From NCBI GenBank assembly GCA_017547525.1, contig JAFYPL010000003.1:65426-107715 (forward strand): a stretch of 42,290 nucleotides of DNA, given 5' to 3'. The notes under the pieces are model-generated. The model made no database searches. It worked only from the letters and a program-made list of their open reading frames with translations, and was not told the origin of the DNA. The DNA is from Oscillospiraceae bacterium. Lineage in GTDB: Bacteria > Bacillota > Clostridia > Oscillospirales > Ruminococcaceae. Shown piece by piece: positions 1 through 7,780 of the stretch. Position 1 is the stretch's first letter; every line of letters begins with the position of its first letter. Both the position numbers and the translations under genes were made by a program.

Positions 1-48
1 CCTTTGATTTTATATAAATATTTTATCATATTTGTTTATCGTCAGAAA

Positions 49-77
49 TTGACAGGTGTGAAAAAATCATATTTAAA
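49..77 (+). promoter_or_regulatory. Probable promoter of the flavin reductase operon
   Basis: TTGACA at 49-54 is followed after 17 bases by TTTAAA at 72-77. A TATAAT at 95-100 lies slightly downstream but has a poorer -35 partner. Either would give a short leader before the ribosome site GGAG at 119-122. This is the only promoter-like sequence seen before the four-gene operon. Confidence 0.5.
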
Positions 78-129
78 TTTTGTGTATATTGTAGTATAAT
101 TTATTTATTAACTTATATGGAGATATATT

Positions 130-759
130 ATGAAAAAACAACACTGGCCTGGTGGGGCTATGCTGGGACCTGTGCCGCCTGCACTTGTCAGCTGTGGCAC
201 CATGGATAAGCCAAATGCCCTGACTATAGCATGGACTGGTATACTTAATACCATCACACCTAAAACATATATAAGCGTACGCCCCGAAAGATACTCTTAC
301 AATCTTATAAAAGACAGTGGTGAGTTTGTAATAAACCTGCCTACAGAAAAAATAGTTAAAGCGGTGGACTATTGCGGTTGTCGCAGCGGTGCAAAAGAGG
401 ATAAACTGGCTGTATGTGGTCTGACAGTTTCGCCATCAATAAAAGTTTCGGCGCCTATGATAGACCAGAGTCCGGTTAATCTGGAATGTAAAGTTTGTGA
501 TATAGTTCATCTTGGCAGTCACGATATGTTTATTGCTGATATCGTAGGTGTAAATGTGGACGAAAGCCTGCTGGATGAAAATGGTAAGTTACATCTGTCA
601 AAAGCCGGACTGTGCGCTTATGCTCATGGTGAATATTTTGCACTTGGCAAACAGATAGGTGATTTCGGTTTCAGCGTGCGCAGAAAAAGTGTAGAAAAAC
701 GCAGGAAACAGCGGCAACAAACAAGAGAAAAGGTGAAATACAATGGAAAAAATCGTTAA
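130..759 (+). CDS. Flavin reductase family protein (FMN-binding split barrel)
   Basis: The 209-residue product resembles flavin reductase-like proteins, which bind FMN in a split beta-barrel and use NAD(P)H to reduce flavin or a small substrate in the cytosol. The family-like segments are the ALTIAWTG stretch near residue 30, the RPERYS stretch near 52 and the FVINLP stretch near 66. The family body ends around residue 189. The last 20 or so residues are very basic and rich in Arg, Lys and Gln, and their coding sequence runs 17 bases into the next gene, so the tail may be a late extension. The GGAG site 8 bases before the ATG supports this start. It is the first gene of a four-gene overlapping operon. 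The substrate is unknown. Confidence 0.85.
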   Translation: MKKQHWPGGAMLGPVPPALVSCGTMDKPNALTIAWTGILNTITPKTYISVRPERYSYNLIKDSGEFVINLPTEKIVKAVDYCGCRSGAKEDKLAVCGLTVSPSIKVSAPMIDQSPVNLECKVCDIVHLGSHDMFIADIVGVNVDESLLDENGKLHLSKAGLCAYAHGEYFALGKQIGDFGFSVRRKSVEKRRKQRQQTREKVKYNGKNR

Positions 760-1240
760 TGATATCTTGCTTACAACTGAATTTACACAGGAAGATATTG
801 AATACTCAAAAAGAAGACATGTAGAAATTTTTGATGGTGAATACGGCTTTTCAGAATTTTTTAATAAGTATGCTCTTGCAGCTATTGATGATTTTGCAAA
901 AACATATAATCCTGAAAAAGATTTTATGCTTACCGCCAGACTGGATGGTAAATTTGGTGGCACAGTAACTCTTATCGGAGAAGAAAATGGTATGGGCCGT
1001 CTCAGATTTTTCTTTGTTGAGCCATTTACCCGCGGTAAAGGTGTGGGCCGACTGCTGTTTACCACAGCGATGTCCATGGCAAAAGATATGGGTTGCAACC
1101 ATCTGTATTTTTCTACCTATAATGTTCTTGAATCAGCCAGAAATCTGTACCGTGATTTAGGTTACGTTGTAACAAAAGAAACACCAGAAGATGAGGTTCT
1201 TCCGGGTGCAATAGAAGAAATCTGGGAAATCGACCTGTAA
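743..1240 (+). CDS. GNAT family N-acetyltransferase
   Basis: The 165-residue protein has a GNAT fold. The acetyl-CoA pyrophosphate loop is seen as RGKGVGR near residues 93-99, followed by the helix LLFTTAMSMAKDMG, and the late LYRDLGYVV segment is typical of the C-terminal strand. The acceptor cannot be predicted. The first 17 bases overlap the flavin reductase gene in another frame, and the ribosome site (AGAAAAGGTG) lies inside that gene. The stop overlaps the next start as TAATG at 1238-1242, a sign of translational coupling. Confidence 0.85.
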   Translation: MEKIVNDILLTTEFTQEDIEYSKRRHVEIFDGEYGFSEFFNKYALAAIDDFAKTYNPEKDFMLTARLDGKFGGTVTLIGEENGMGRLRFFFVEPFTRGKGVGRLLFTTAMSMAKDMGCNHLYFSTYNVLESARNLYRDLGYVVTKETPEDEVLPGAIEEIWEIDL

Positions 1241-1866
1241 TGAAGCAATATTTTGAATATTCTGATAAAGAAACAGAATACCTGAAAAGCAAAGATGAAA
1301 AAATAGCAAAGCTTATAGATAAGGCAGGCCATATTTATCGCGAAATAAACCCGGATTTTTATGCCAATCTGGTGGACAGTATTATGGGTCAGCAGATTTC
1401 CACAGCCGCACACAACACCATACGCAAAAGAGTGGCTGAAAAATTAGGCGGTCTTACCGCACGGAAAATAAACGCAGTTTCAGATGAAGACCTCAAAAGC
1501 ATAGGTTTAAGTTGGCGCAAGGTTGGCTATATCAGGGATTTTACTGACAAAGTAATCAGTGGCGAATTTGATATTGAGGCCCTGTACGATATGGACGATG
1601 GTCAAGTCGTAAAGGAACTGGTAAAACTGAAAGGCGTGGGCAAATGGACTGCGGAAATGGTACTGACATTCTGTATGGCACGTCCGGATGTATTGTCTTA
1701 TGGCGACCTGGCTATACGCCGTGGTATAATGCGTCTTTATGGTCTGGAAGAATTAAGCGAAAAGGATTTTGACACACTTACGGCCAGATTTGCACCTTAC
1801 CGTACCACAGCGGCTCTGTACATATGGTACTATGCCAACCCGGAATGTACCCTTGTTATAAAATAG
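1240..1866 (+). CDS. DNA-3-methyladenine glycosylase, AlkA-type (HhH-GPD)
   Basis: This 208-residue enzyme should excise alkylated purines such as 3-methyladenine as the first step of base excision repair. The helix-hairpin-helix is LKGVGKWTAEM at residues 130-140. The catalytic aspartate is Asp156 in YGDLAIRRG, the usual position after the hairpin in the HhH-GPD superfamily. The SIMGQQIS segment near residue 48 is also typical of AlkA. It is short compared with E. coli AlkA because it lacks the N-terminal TBP-like domain, as many Bacillota versions do. Its start overlaps the preceding stop, so it is translationally coupled to the acetyltransferase. Confidence 0.9.
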   Translation: MKQYFEYSDKETEYLKSKDEKIAKLIDKAGHIYREINPDFYANLVDSIMGQQISTAAHNTIRKRVAEKLGGLTARKINAVSDEDLKSIGLSWRKVGYIRDFTDKVISGEFDIEALYDMDDGQVVKELVKLKGVGKWTAEMVLTFCMARPDVLSYGDLAIRRGIMRLYGLEELSEKDFDTLTARFAPYRTTAALYIWYYANPECTLVIK

Positions 1867-1874
1867 GAGAAAAT

Positions 1875-2522
1875 ATGTTCAATAAAATTGATATTGAAAA
1901 ATGGGACAGAAAAGAATATTTCGACCATTATTATAATAATGCCAGATGCACATATAGTGTTACGGCCAATATTGATATCACAGAAATATACAATGCTGTT
2001 ACAGAAAAACAGATGAAGCTGTACCCTGTACTTATATGGTGGATAGCCAACACAGCTAACAAATTTGTATTTATGCGCTACAATCACGATAAGGATGGTA
2101 ATATAGGATATTACGATGTGGTTAACCCGTCATTTACATATATGCCTCCGAACAGTGAAAGATTTCATGTATTGTGGTGTGAATACAGCCAGGATCTTGA
2201 AGAGTTTTATAAAAAATGCGTTTCTGTAATGGAAAACAGCGACAGGAAAAAAATGTTCCCTATGGATGATATGCCATCTAACTGTTTTGACATTTCATCA
2301 GTACCATGGATAGAATTCACATCATTTAATCTGAATCTCTATACATCCGGTACATGGCTGGCACCTATCATCACAACAGGCAAACTGATAAAAGAAAATG
2401 GCAGGGTAAAGCTGCCTTTCAGCCTGCAGGTACATCATTCTGTATGCGACGGCTATCATGCCGGTCAGGTTTATAACAGTCTGCAGACCATGGCGGATGA
2501 TGCCGACATGTGGATAAGATAG
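1875..2522 (+). CDS. Chloramphenicol acetyltransferase-like protein (CatA family)
   Basis: The 215-residue protein matches the length of classical type A chloramphenicol acetyltransferases, trimeric enzymes that move acetyl from acetyl-CoA to the drug 3-hydroxyl. The catalytic motif is seen near the C-terminus as HHSVCDGYHAG (family HxxxDG), and the PWIEFTSFNLN stretch matches the conserved segment containing the active-site serine (Ser148 in CAT). The start at 1875 is chosen because GGAG lies just before it; a longer frame from 1824 runs back into the glycosylase gene. Whether it acts on chloramphenicol is inference, since chromosomal relatives may have other substrates. It is the last gene of the operon, followed by a strong terminator. 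Confidence 0.82.
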   Translation: MFNKIDIEKWDRKEYFDHYYNNARCTYSVTANIDITEIYNAVTEKQMKLYPVLIWWIANTANKFVFMRYNHDKDGNIGYYDVVNPSFTYMPPNSERFHVLWCEYSQDLEEFYKKCVSVMENSDRKKMFPMDDMPSNCFDISSVPWIEFTSFNLNLYTSGTWLAPIITTGKLIKENGRVKLPFSLQVHHSVCDGYHAGQVYNSLQTMADDADMWIR

Positions 2523-2528
2523 AAATAT

Positions 2529-2557
2529 AAGGGTAGTGCTTTGCACTATCCTTTTTT
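2529..2557 (+). terminator. Intrinsic terminator after the CAT-like gene
   Basis: The hairpin has arms AAGGGTAGTGC and GCACTATCCTT, a 3-base loop and a T run. It closes the operon 130-2522 and separates it from the two-component system. Confidence 0.85.
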
Positions 2558-2632
2558 GTTCACTTAAAATTCAGACAGGGTGGATTGTATAATATCTGCC
2601 GTGATGTTAAAATTAACTCAAGAGGTGATGTT

Positions 2633-3301
2633 GTGTACAATATACTTATTTGTGATGATGAAATTGGTATCAGAACTCTTGTTTCCAAATATGCTATCTT
2701 TGAAGGCCATTCTGTGATACAGGCTTTTGACGGTATGCAGGCGGTGGAATTGTGCAGAAACAAGGATGTGGATATCGTTATAATGGATATAATGATGCCG
2801 GAGTTGGACGGTTTTTCTGCTGTGAAAGAGATCAGGAAATTTTCTGATGTGCCGGTGATAATGCTGTCTGCCCGAGGTGAGGAATATGACAGAATACATG
2901 GGTTTGAGTCTGGCGTGGACGACTATGTAGTAAAACCTTTTTCACCAAAAGAACTTATGATGCGTGTAGATGTTATTATGCGCAGACGGGGCCGTGGCGC
3001 TGCTTCCCATGATATTTATAAAACTGGCGGGCTGGAAGTTGATTTTACAGCCAGAAAAGTGGTTATAGACGGTACAGTTACAGAACTTTCACCAAAAGAA
3101 TATGACCTGTTATTTTACATGGTAAAAAATAAAGGTGTGGCTTTGTCCCGTGAAAAATTGCTGACAAATGTGTGGGGGTATGACTTTTTTGGTGATGACC
3201 GTACTCTGGATACACATATAAAACTTTTAAGACGTCATCTGGGAGAATACAGTAGTCTGATAGTAACACTGCGTGGCACAGGCTATCGTTTTGAAGGATA
3301 A
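2633..3301 (+). CDS. Two-component response regulator, OmpR/PhoB family
   Basis: The protein has 222 residues. The receiver domain (about 1-115) has the acidic pair Asp8-Asp9, phospho-acceptor Asp52 in MDIMMPELDG, Ser79 and Lys101 in KPF. The winged-helix DNA-binding domain (about 125-220) shows ELSPKEYDLL, SREKLLTNVWGY, RTLDTHIKLLRR and a final GTGYRFEG. The GTG start at 2633 is preferred over a TTG at 2585 because the AGAGGTGATG ribosome site lies just upstream of it and homologues begin at this point; a TATAAT at 2588-2593 also falls inside the longer version. The sensor kinase gene follows after one base. Confidence 0.92.
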   Translation: MYNILICDDEIGIRTLVSKYAIFEGHSVIQAFDGMQAVELCRNKDVDIVIMDIMMPELDGFSAVKEIRKFSDVPVIMLSARGEEYDRIHGFESGVDDYVVKPFSPKELMMRVDVIMRRRGRGAASHDIYKTGGLEVDFTARKVVIDGTVTELSPKEYDLLFYMVKNKGVALSREKLLTNVWGYDFFGDDRTLDTHIKLLRRHLGEYSSLIVTLRGTGYRFEG

Positions 3302-3302
3302 A

Positions 3303-4757
3303 ATGGAAAAGATAAAAACAAAATTTAACTCATTAGGGATTAAATATAAAATATTTCTCTATCTTATCAGTTTTTGTGCACTGCTGCTGTTGTTGCTGTG
3401 GGTATTTCAGGTTGTACTGATGGATAAAATATATGAAAACGTCAGAGTTTCACACCTGTATAAAGCTTTCAGTCAGATAGAAAGTGTAATAGTTGATAAC
3501 GGCAATCTGGATGATATAGATGATATCGCACAGGAAAACGATACCTGTGTGATGGTGATACGGCCAAATGGTTTTATGGTGTATTCCAGCGACGTAAGCC
3601 GAAATTGCCGGGTACATAAAATGAGTTATGTAGAAATAGTGGAAATCATTATGGAAACCCAGAATGCCGGCGGTGAATTGAAAGGTATGTATACCCGGAA
3701 AAATCCTTTTATACCGGGAAGGCAGCCAGATAATAGTGAAATCAATGATGGCCGGAAATCTCTTATGTATGTGAGAGAAATGAAAAACGGTGATAAAGTA
3801 CAGGCTTATATTATTCTGGATGCTTATCTTTCACCGGTAAGTGCAACAGTATCAGCTATTCAGCGGCAATTGCAGTTTATTACCATTATCCTGGTGGTGT
3901 TTTCTGCACTCATTGCTACAATTATGGCAAGAAAAATAGCAAAACCAATAGAAAAGGTTACACGGGATGCGCAGCAACTGGCTACAGGGGACTATGATAC
4001 CGTGTTCAATGCAAGCGGGTATGCTGAAATTAATCAGCTGTCATCTACACTGACCCATACCGCTGAAGAATTGGGAAAAGTAGAAAAACAGCGTAAAGAC
4101 TTTATAGCAAATGTTTCTCATGACCTACGTACACCGCTTACACTTATAGGTGGATATGCGGAAATTATGCGTGACATACCGGGTGAAAACAACGCTGAAA
4201 ATGCACAGATGATTATAGACGAGACGGCGCGACTGTCTACACTGGTAAATGACCTGCTGGATATGTCACGTATACAGTCAGGTGCCATTCCTATGGAAAA
4301 GGTAAGATATAATCTGACAGAATCATTGAGGCGGACTGTAAATAGAATGAACAACCTATTGAAGCAGGATGGTTATAATATAGATTTCAGTGCGGATTTT
4401 GATGTTTATACTACAGCGGACGAAGTACGTATCTCACAGTGTTTTTACAATATACTTATAAATGCTATAAACTATACAGGTGCAGATAAAAAAATATATG
4501 TATATCAGCAGCGGGATATAGGCAGTGTAAAAATATCTGTAACAGATACCGGTGATGGTGTGGCAGAAGAAGATATACCTTACGTATGGGAACGTTACTA
4601 TAAAAACAAATCTAACCATAAACGCAGTGTTACAGGTACAGGTCTGGGACTGTCCATAGTGAAATCGGTTATAAAAGAACATGGTGGTCATTATGGTGTG
4701 TACAATACAGAAGAAAAAGGTGCATGTTTCTGGTTCAGTTTACCGGTAAACAACTGA
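3303..4757 (+). CDS. Membrane sensor histidine kinase
   Basis: The 484-residue kinase should phosphorylate the regulator encoded just upstream. It has a membrane helix at about 17-40, an extracytoplasmic sensor region of about 150 residues, a second helix at about 191-209, a HAMP linker, and a HisKA domain with His273 in VSHDLRTPLT. The ATPase domain shows an N box in NILINAINYTG, a G1 box in DTGDGV and a G2 box in GTGLGLSIV. The start at 3303 follows GAAGGA inside the end of the regulator gene. The signal is unknown. The upstream terminator makes co-regulation with the CAT-like gene unlikely without readthrough. Confidence 0.93.
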   Translation: MEKIKTKFNSLGIKYKIFLYLISFCALLLLLLWVFQVVLMDKIYENVRVSHLYKAFSQIESVIVDNGNLDDIDDIAQENDTCVMVIRPNGFMVYSSDVSRNCRVHKMSYVEIVEIIMETQNAGGELKGMYTRKNPFIPGRQPDNSEINDGRKSLMYVREMKNGDKVQAYIILDAYLSPVSATVSAIQRQLQFITIILVVFSALIATIMARKIAKPIEKVTRDAQQLATGDYDTVFNASGYAEINQLSSTLTHTAEELGKVEKQRKDFIANVSHDLRTPLTLIGGYAEIMRDIPGENNAENAQMIIDETARLSTLVNDLLDMSRIQSGAIPMEKVRYNLTESLRRTVNRMNNLLKQDGYNIDFSADFDVYTTADEVRISQCFYNILINAINYTGADKKIYVYQQRDIGSVKISVTDTGDGVAEEDIPYVWERYYKNKSNHKRSVTGTGLGLSIVKSVIKEHGGHYGVYNTEEKGACFWFSLPVNN

Positions 4758-4772
4758 TTTTATAAAAAATAT

Positions 4773-4807
4773 AAAAAGACTCAACGTATATTCGTTGAGT
4801 CTTTTTT
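4773..4807 (+). terminator. Intrinsic terminator after the histidine kinase
   Basis: The hairpin GACTCAACG/CGTTGAGTC has a 6-base loop, an A run before it and a T run after it. It ends the two-component operon. Confidence 0.88.
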
Positions 4808-4860
4808 GTAATCAGGAAATATTTTCTTTCACTATAAGCGTGAAAATTAATATATTACAG

Positions 4861-4889
4861 TTGACATTATTGACACAATGTGTTATTAT
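4861..4889 (+). promoter_or_regulatory. Strong promoter of the flavodoxin leader, module copy 1
   Basis: TTGACA at 4861-4866, a 17-base spacer and TATTAT at 4884-4889. The same layout recurs at 31978-32006, including the position of the palindrome that follows. Confidence 0.75.
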
Positions 4890-4900
4890 TAAAACACAAA

Positions 4901-4916
4901 GTTAGCGAGAGCTAAC
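4901..4916. promoter_or_regulatory. Palindrome GTTAGC-GAGA-GCTAAC, candidate repressor operator
   Basis: A perfect inverted repeat with 6-base arms lies just after the expected transcription start, so a bound protein would block initiation. The core TTAGC-N4-GCTAA loosely resembles sites of DtxR/MntR-type metal repressors, but that assignment is inference. A related palindrome occurs at 4988-5005 and another site at 32018-32034. Confidence 0.55.
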
Positions 4917-4947
4917 CAAAGTAAACCATAAGTCATACACAAAACGG

Positions 4948-4980
4948 AAAGCCGGTGTATATATGCCGGCTTTAGTTTTT
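4948..4980 (+). terminator. Terminator or attenuator inside the flavodoxin leader
   Basis: The hairpin AAAGCCGG/CCGGCTTT is followed by AGTTTTT. It lies between the promoter at 4861 and the flavodoxin gene, so transcription from that promoter would give an RNA of about 85 bases unless it reads through. It may be an attenuator or the end of a small RNA. No ORF of useful size lies between 4890 and 5070. Confidence 0.65.
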
Positions 4981-4987
4981 GGATGGA

Positions 4988-5005
4988 GATTAGCGTAGGC
5001 TAATC
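4988..5005. promoter_or_regulatory. Second palindrome GATTAGC-GTAG-GCTAATC before flavodoxin
   Basis: The perfect 7-base arms are separated by 4 bases and share the TTAGC-N4-GCTAA core with the palindrome at 4901-4916. A weak promoter candidate (TTGCAG at 5019, TATAAA at 5042, 17-base spacer) lies between it and the flavodoxin start. Confidence 0.5.
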
Positions 5006-5070
5006 GTATGACTACTGATTGCAGCATACAACTTACTTATATATAAAAATAACAGAAAGAGGTAAACAAA

Positions 5071-5493
5071 ATGAACAAAGTAGCGGTAGTCTACTGGAGT
5101 GGAACAGGTAACACTGAAATTATGGCCGCCAGAATAGCACAGGGGGCAGAATCAGCTGGTGCGCAGGTTTGCTCATATTTATCATCTGAATTTTCAGGTG
5201 CCATGATGGATGAATTTGATACAGTTGCTTTCGGTTGCCCATCAATGGGGGCAGAGGAACTTGAAAGTCTGAAGTTTGCACCTATGTTTGAATCTTGCCG
5301 TCCAAAACTCAAAGGTAGGAGAATAGCTCTTTTCGGCTCATACGGCTGGGGTGATGGCCAGTGGATGAGAGACTGGGAAGAAAATTGTATATCGGATGGT
5401 GCTGTTATGGTGGCAGATTATGTGATCTGTAATGAAACACCTGACAGTGAAACTGAAACAGTTTGCTTTACACTTGGCAAGGCACTTGCATAA
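5071..5493 (+). CDS. Short-chain flavodoxin
   Basis: The 140-residue protein is an FMN-carrying one-electron shuttle that can replace ferredoxin. The phosphate-binding loop is SGTGNTE at residues 10-16. The two isoalloxazine-contact loops are seen as GCPSMGAEELE near 55-65 and GSYGWGDGQWM near 88-98. The length fits short-chain flavodoxins. The ribosome site AGAAAGAGG precedes the ATG. The gene stands alone between terminators. Flavodoxins are commonly induced when iron is scarce, and the palindromes upstream would fit metal control, though no regulator is encoded nearby. Confidence 0.93.
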   Translation: MNKVAVVYWSGTGNTEIMAARIAQGAESAGAQVCSYLSSEFSGAMMDEFDTVAFGCPSMGAEELESLKFAPMFESCRPKLKGRRIALFGSYGWGDGQWMRDWEENCISDGAVMVADYVICNETPDSETETVCFTLGKALA

Positions 5494-5542
5494 AATAAAA
5501 CTCTGAATATTTCTATTGATTAAAACTTATATTATCCTTCAA

Positions 5543-5580
5543 ATAAACCCGGATGTATCGTGAATACACCCCGGGTTTAT
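5543..5580 (+). terminator. Probable terminator after flavodoxin
   Basis: A long stem ATAAACCCGG/CCGGGTTTAT is extended by GTAT/ATAC pairing. The following sequence is T-rich but not a clean T run. Confidence 0.65.
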
Positions 5581-5609
5581 ATATTTACGCCATTATATAA
5601 TATTTGTGT

Positions 5610-5637
5610 TTGAAACTGTCAGTTTATATGTTATACT
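5610..5637 (+). promoter_or_regulatory. Promoter of the pyruvate kinase C-domain gene
   Basis: TTGAAA at 5610-5615, a 16-base spacer and TATACT at 5632-5637, with the gene starting 48 bases later. Confidence 0.6.
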
Positions 5638-5684
5638 TTAAGTAACATATATCGTAATAAACCTCATTGAGAAAGGAAAGAATT

Positions 5685-6257
5685 ATGTCTGTAGTATTAT
5701 ACGAAAAAAATGGCTACGAAAATACTCTGAAAACAGCACAGCTGGCTGCTGAATATGCAAAAGAACACGGTCTGAAATATGTGGTACTGGCATCAAAGAC
5801 TGGTTACACAATCGATATTTTCATGGACGTATTTGAAAAAGCTGGAGTAAAAGTAAAATTTGTAAGCGTTACTCACTGTTATGGTGATATGGGCCCAGGT
5901 CAGTGCGAAATGAGCCTGGAAAAACGCAAAGAACTGACAGATAAAGGTGTAACAGTTATTACAGCTACACATGCACTGTCTGGTGCTGAAAGAGGTATCG
6001 TAAACAGATACGGTGGAGTTACACCAGCTATTCTCATGGCAGACACACTGAAAATGCTGGGTCAGGGTATGAAAGTTGGCGTTGAAATTTCCCTTATGGC
6101 TATGGATAATGGTGCAGTACCTTACGGTGAAGAAATTATCGCTGTAGGCGGCTGTGGTCATGGTGCAGACTACGCTATTACACTTATTCCTGGTCATTCC
6201 AATAACCTGTTTGAAACAAAGGTTATCGACATTATCTGCAAACCAAGAATTTCATAA
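5685..6257 (+). CDS. Stand-alone pyruvate kinase alpha/beta (C-terminal) domain protein
   Basis: The 190-residue protein corresponds to the C-terminal alpha/beta domain of pyruvate kinase without the catalytic barrel. The segments EYAKEHGLKYVVLASKTGYT (about 22-41), THALSGAERGIV (about 93-104) and TLKMLGQGMKVGVE (about 119-132) are typical of this group. In pyruvate kinase the domain binds allosteric effectors; the role of the free-standing form is not established. The start at 5685 has GAAAGGAAAG upstream. It is a single-gene unit with its own promoter and terminator. There is no sign that it is a broken pyruvate kinase, because both ends are clean. Confidence 0.8.
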   Translation: MSVVLYEKNGYENTLKTAQLAAEYAKEHGLKYVVLASKTGYTIDIFMDVFEKAGVKVKFVSVTHCYGDMGPGQCEMSLEKRKELTDKGVTVITATHALSGAERGIVNRYGGVTPAILMADTLKMLGQGMKVGVEISLMAMDNGAVPYGEEIIAVGGCGHGADYAITLIPGHSNNLFETKVIDIICKPRIS

Positions 6258-6269
6258 TTTAATCAATAA

Positions 6270-6296
6270 AAAAGGGCAGTATATACTGCTCTTTTT
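6270..6296 (+). terminator. Intrinsic terminator
   Basis: The hairpin GGGCAGTA/TACTGCTC (one G-T pair) is flanked by an A run and a T run, directly after the pyruvate kinase-like gene. Confidence 0.85.
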
Positions 6297-6401
6297 GTTT
6301 TATTGAAATATGCTACTTTAAGTTGCGAAAATGCAGTTTCAGGTTGGTGGAGTGATTATTGATTTACGGGTATAATAAGACCATAAAAGGAGGTAGATAT
6401 T

Positions 6402-6944
6402 ATGAGCTTTGCAGAAAACCTAAAACAATTACGAAAAGAAAGGCAGCTGTCCCAGGAAGATTTAGCGGAAATACTTGATGTAAGCCGTCAGTCTGTGTCA
6501 AAGTGGGAGATGGCTGCCGGTTATCCAGAAGTAGAAAAACTGATGCTGCTATCAGAAAAAATGAATATTTCACTGGACAGTCTTATGGGAAATAACACCA
6601 GGCCAAAAGAAGATTTTTGTGACCATAAAACGGATGGAACTATTACAATTACATCACCAAATGAAAATGTAATAGTAACCTGTTATAAAGTACAGTCAAC
6701 CGGTAAAATGCATGATGGTAAATATTCACCACATTATGCGCTTTTTGGGGTATCCGGAAATCCTGTATCTTCTTTCTGGGGTGAACCTACTACACTTCTG
6801 GGGTGGTATGCAGATGAAGAACGGATAAAAAAAGAAATTTCAGAAATTCACAATGCCATAATATGTGGCAACAAAAATTATACTCTGAAATATAGCGTAA
6901 AAACAAAAAGAAACTTTTTAAGTATAAAAATAGCAGATAAGTAA
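6402..6944 (+). CDS. XRE-family helix-turn-helix regulator with an unknown C-terminal domain
   Basis: Of 180 residues, the first 60 or so form a Cro/C1-type DNA-binding domain: LKQLRKERQLSQEDLAEILDVSRQSVSKWEMAAGYPEVEKL is typical of Clostridia/Bacilli XRE regulators. The remaining 115 residues begin after a short linker near residue 65 and look like a soluble beta-rich domain (TITITSPNENVIVTCYKV, then NYTLKYSVKTKRNFLSIKI) that I do not recognise. A TATAAT at 6371-6376 and AAAGGAGG before the ATG support expression. The target genes are unknown. Confidence 0.85.
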   Translation: MSFAENLKQLRKERQLSQEDLAEILDVSRQSVSKWEMAAGYPEVEKLMLLSEKMNISLDSLMGNNTRPKEDFCDHKTDGTITITSPNENVIVTCYKVQSTGKMHDGKYSPHYALFGVSGNPVSSFWGEPTTLLGWYADEERIKKEISEIHNAIICGNKNYTLKYSVKTKRNFLSIKIADK

Positions 6945-6969
6945 ATCCAAAAATGATTTCTGATAAAAT

Positions 6970-7000
6970 AAAACCGGGCTGTAATGCCCGGTTTTATTTT
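6970..7000. terminator. Terminator between convergent genes
   Basis: AAAACCGGGC/GCCCGGTTTT with a 6-base loop, a T-rich 3' side on the plus strand and A/T on the other. It probably serves both the XRE gene and the leftward amidotransferase gene. Confidence 0.82.
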
Positions 7001-7004
7001 TAAA

Positions 7005-7709
7005 CTATTTGTTACATCTGTTGACAAAATCAATAAACAGGTTACGGTACATTTCCATATCCTGCATTCTTTCAGGGTGCCACTGCATACAGATAATGGA
7101 ACCGTCCCGGTTTTCCATAGCTTCTGGAATGCCGTCAGGTGCGCGACCAGTCAGTCTGAAACCTTCAGCCAGATCTTTTACAGCCTGATGATGGGATGTG
7201 TTTACTTTTACGTCTTTATAAGCACCAAGTATTCTGGCAAGGTGGCTGTCTTCTTCCAGATTTACTGTATGTAGGTTTTCAGCGCCGTCTTCAAACATGG
7301 AATGATTCTGTGTTGTTTCATACTGTGTAGGAATATCTTGATAAAGTGTACCACCGTACAGTACATTCATTATCTGCATACCACGGCAGATTGCCAATAT
7401 AGGCTTGCCCTGTTTTACAGCTTCTTTTATCAGTTCCATATCGTATTCATCTTCAAAACGGAATGTACTTCCGCATACGTCCATTTTTTCTTCGCCATAC
7501 AGTTCAGGTGTAACGTCAGCACCGCCAGGAACCAGCAGACCGTCCAGCATGCTTACCAGCTGAGGTACGTTGCTTTTGTCTGGGTTACATGGCAAAAGTA
7601 TTGCTTCACCACCGGCTGCCCACACAGCCTGTGGGTAAGTTACACGCTGTGCATGAAGTCTATCATTAAAAGCAGTAACGGCAGAAATGCCTATCAAAGG
7701 TTTTTTCAT
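7005..7709 (-). CDS. Gamma-glutamyl-gamma-aminobutyrate hydrolase (PuuD-like, peptidase C26)
   Basis: The 234-residue class I glutamine amidotransferase-like hydrolase should cleave gamma-glutamyl amide bonds, as PuuD does in putrescine breakdown. Cys108 in AICRGMQIMNVLYGG is the nucleophile, and His211 and Glu213 in QWHPE complete the triad. The oxyanion region is seen as LLVPGGADVTP near 58-68. GGAGG precedes the ATG. No other polyamine genes lie nearby, so the substrate is uncertain. Confidence 0.88.
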   Translation of the reverse strand: MKKPLIGISAVTAFNDRLHAQRVTYPQAVWAAGGEAILLPCNPDKSNVPQLVSMLDGLLVPGGADVTPELYGEEKMDVCGSTFRFEDEYDMELIKEAVKQGKPILAICRGMQIMNVLYGGTLYQDIPTQYETTQNHSMFEDGAENLHTVNLEEDSHLARILGAYKDVKVNTSHHQAVKDLAEGFRLTGRAPDGIPEAMENRDGSIICMQWHPERMQDMEMYRNLFIDFVNRCNK

Positions 7710-7780
7710 TATATTTTCCTCCGTACAATCATTAATTACATTATATTATATTACAATTATATGTGATATTACAATACAAA

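Noticed and set aside
2585-2632. Longer TTG start for the response regulator
   Set aside because: It would place the -10-like TATAAT inside the coding region and add residues before the conserved receiver start; GTG 2633 has the ribosome site.
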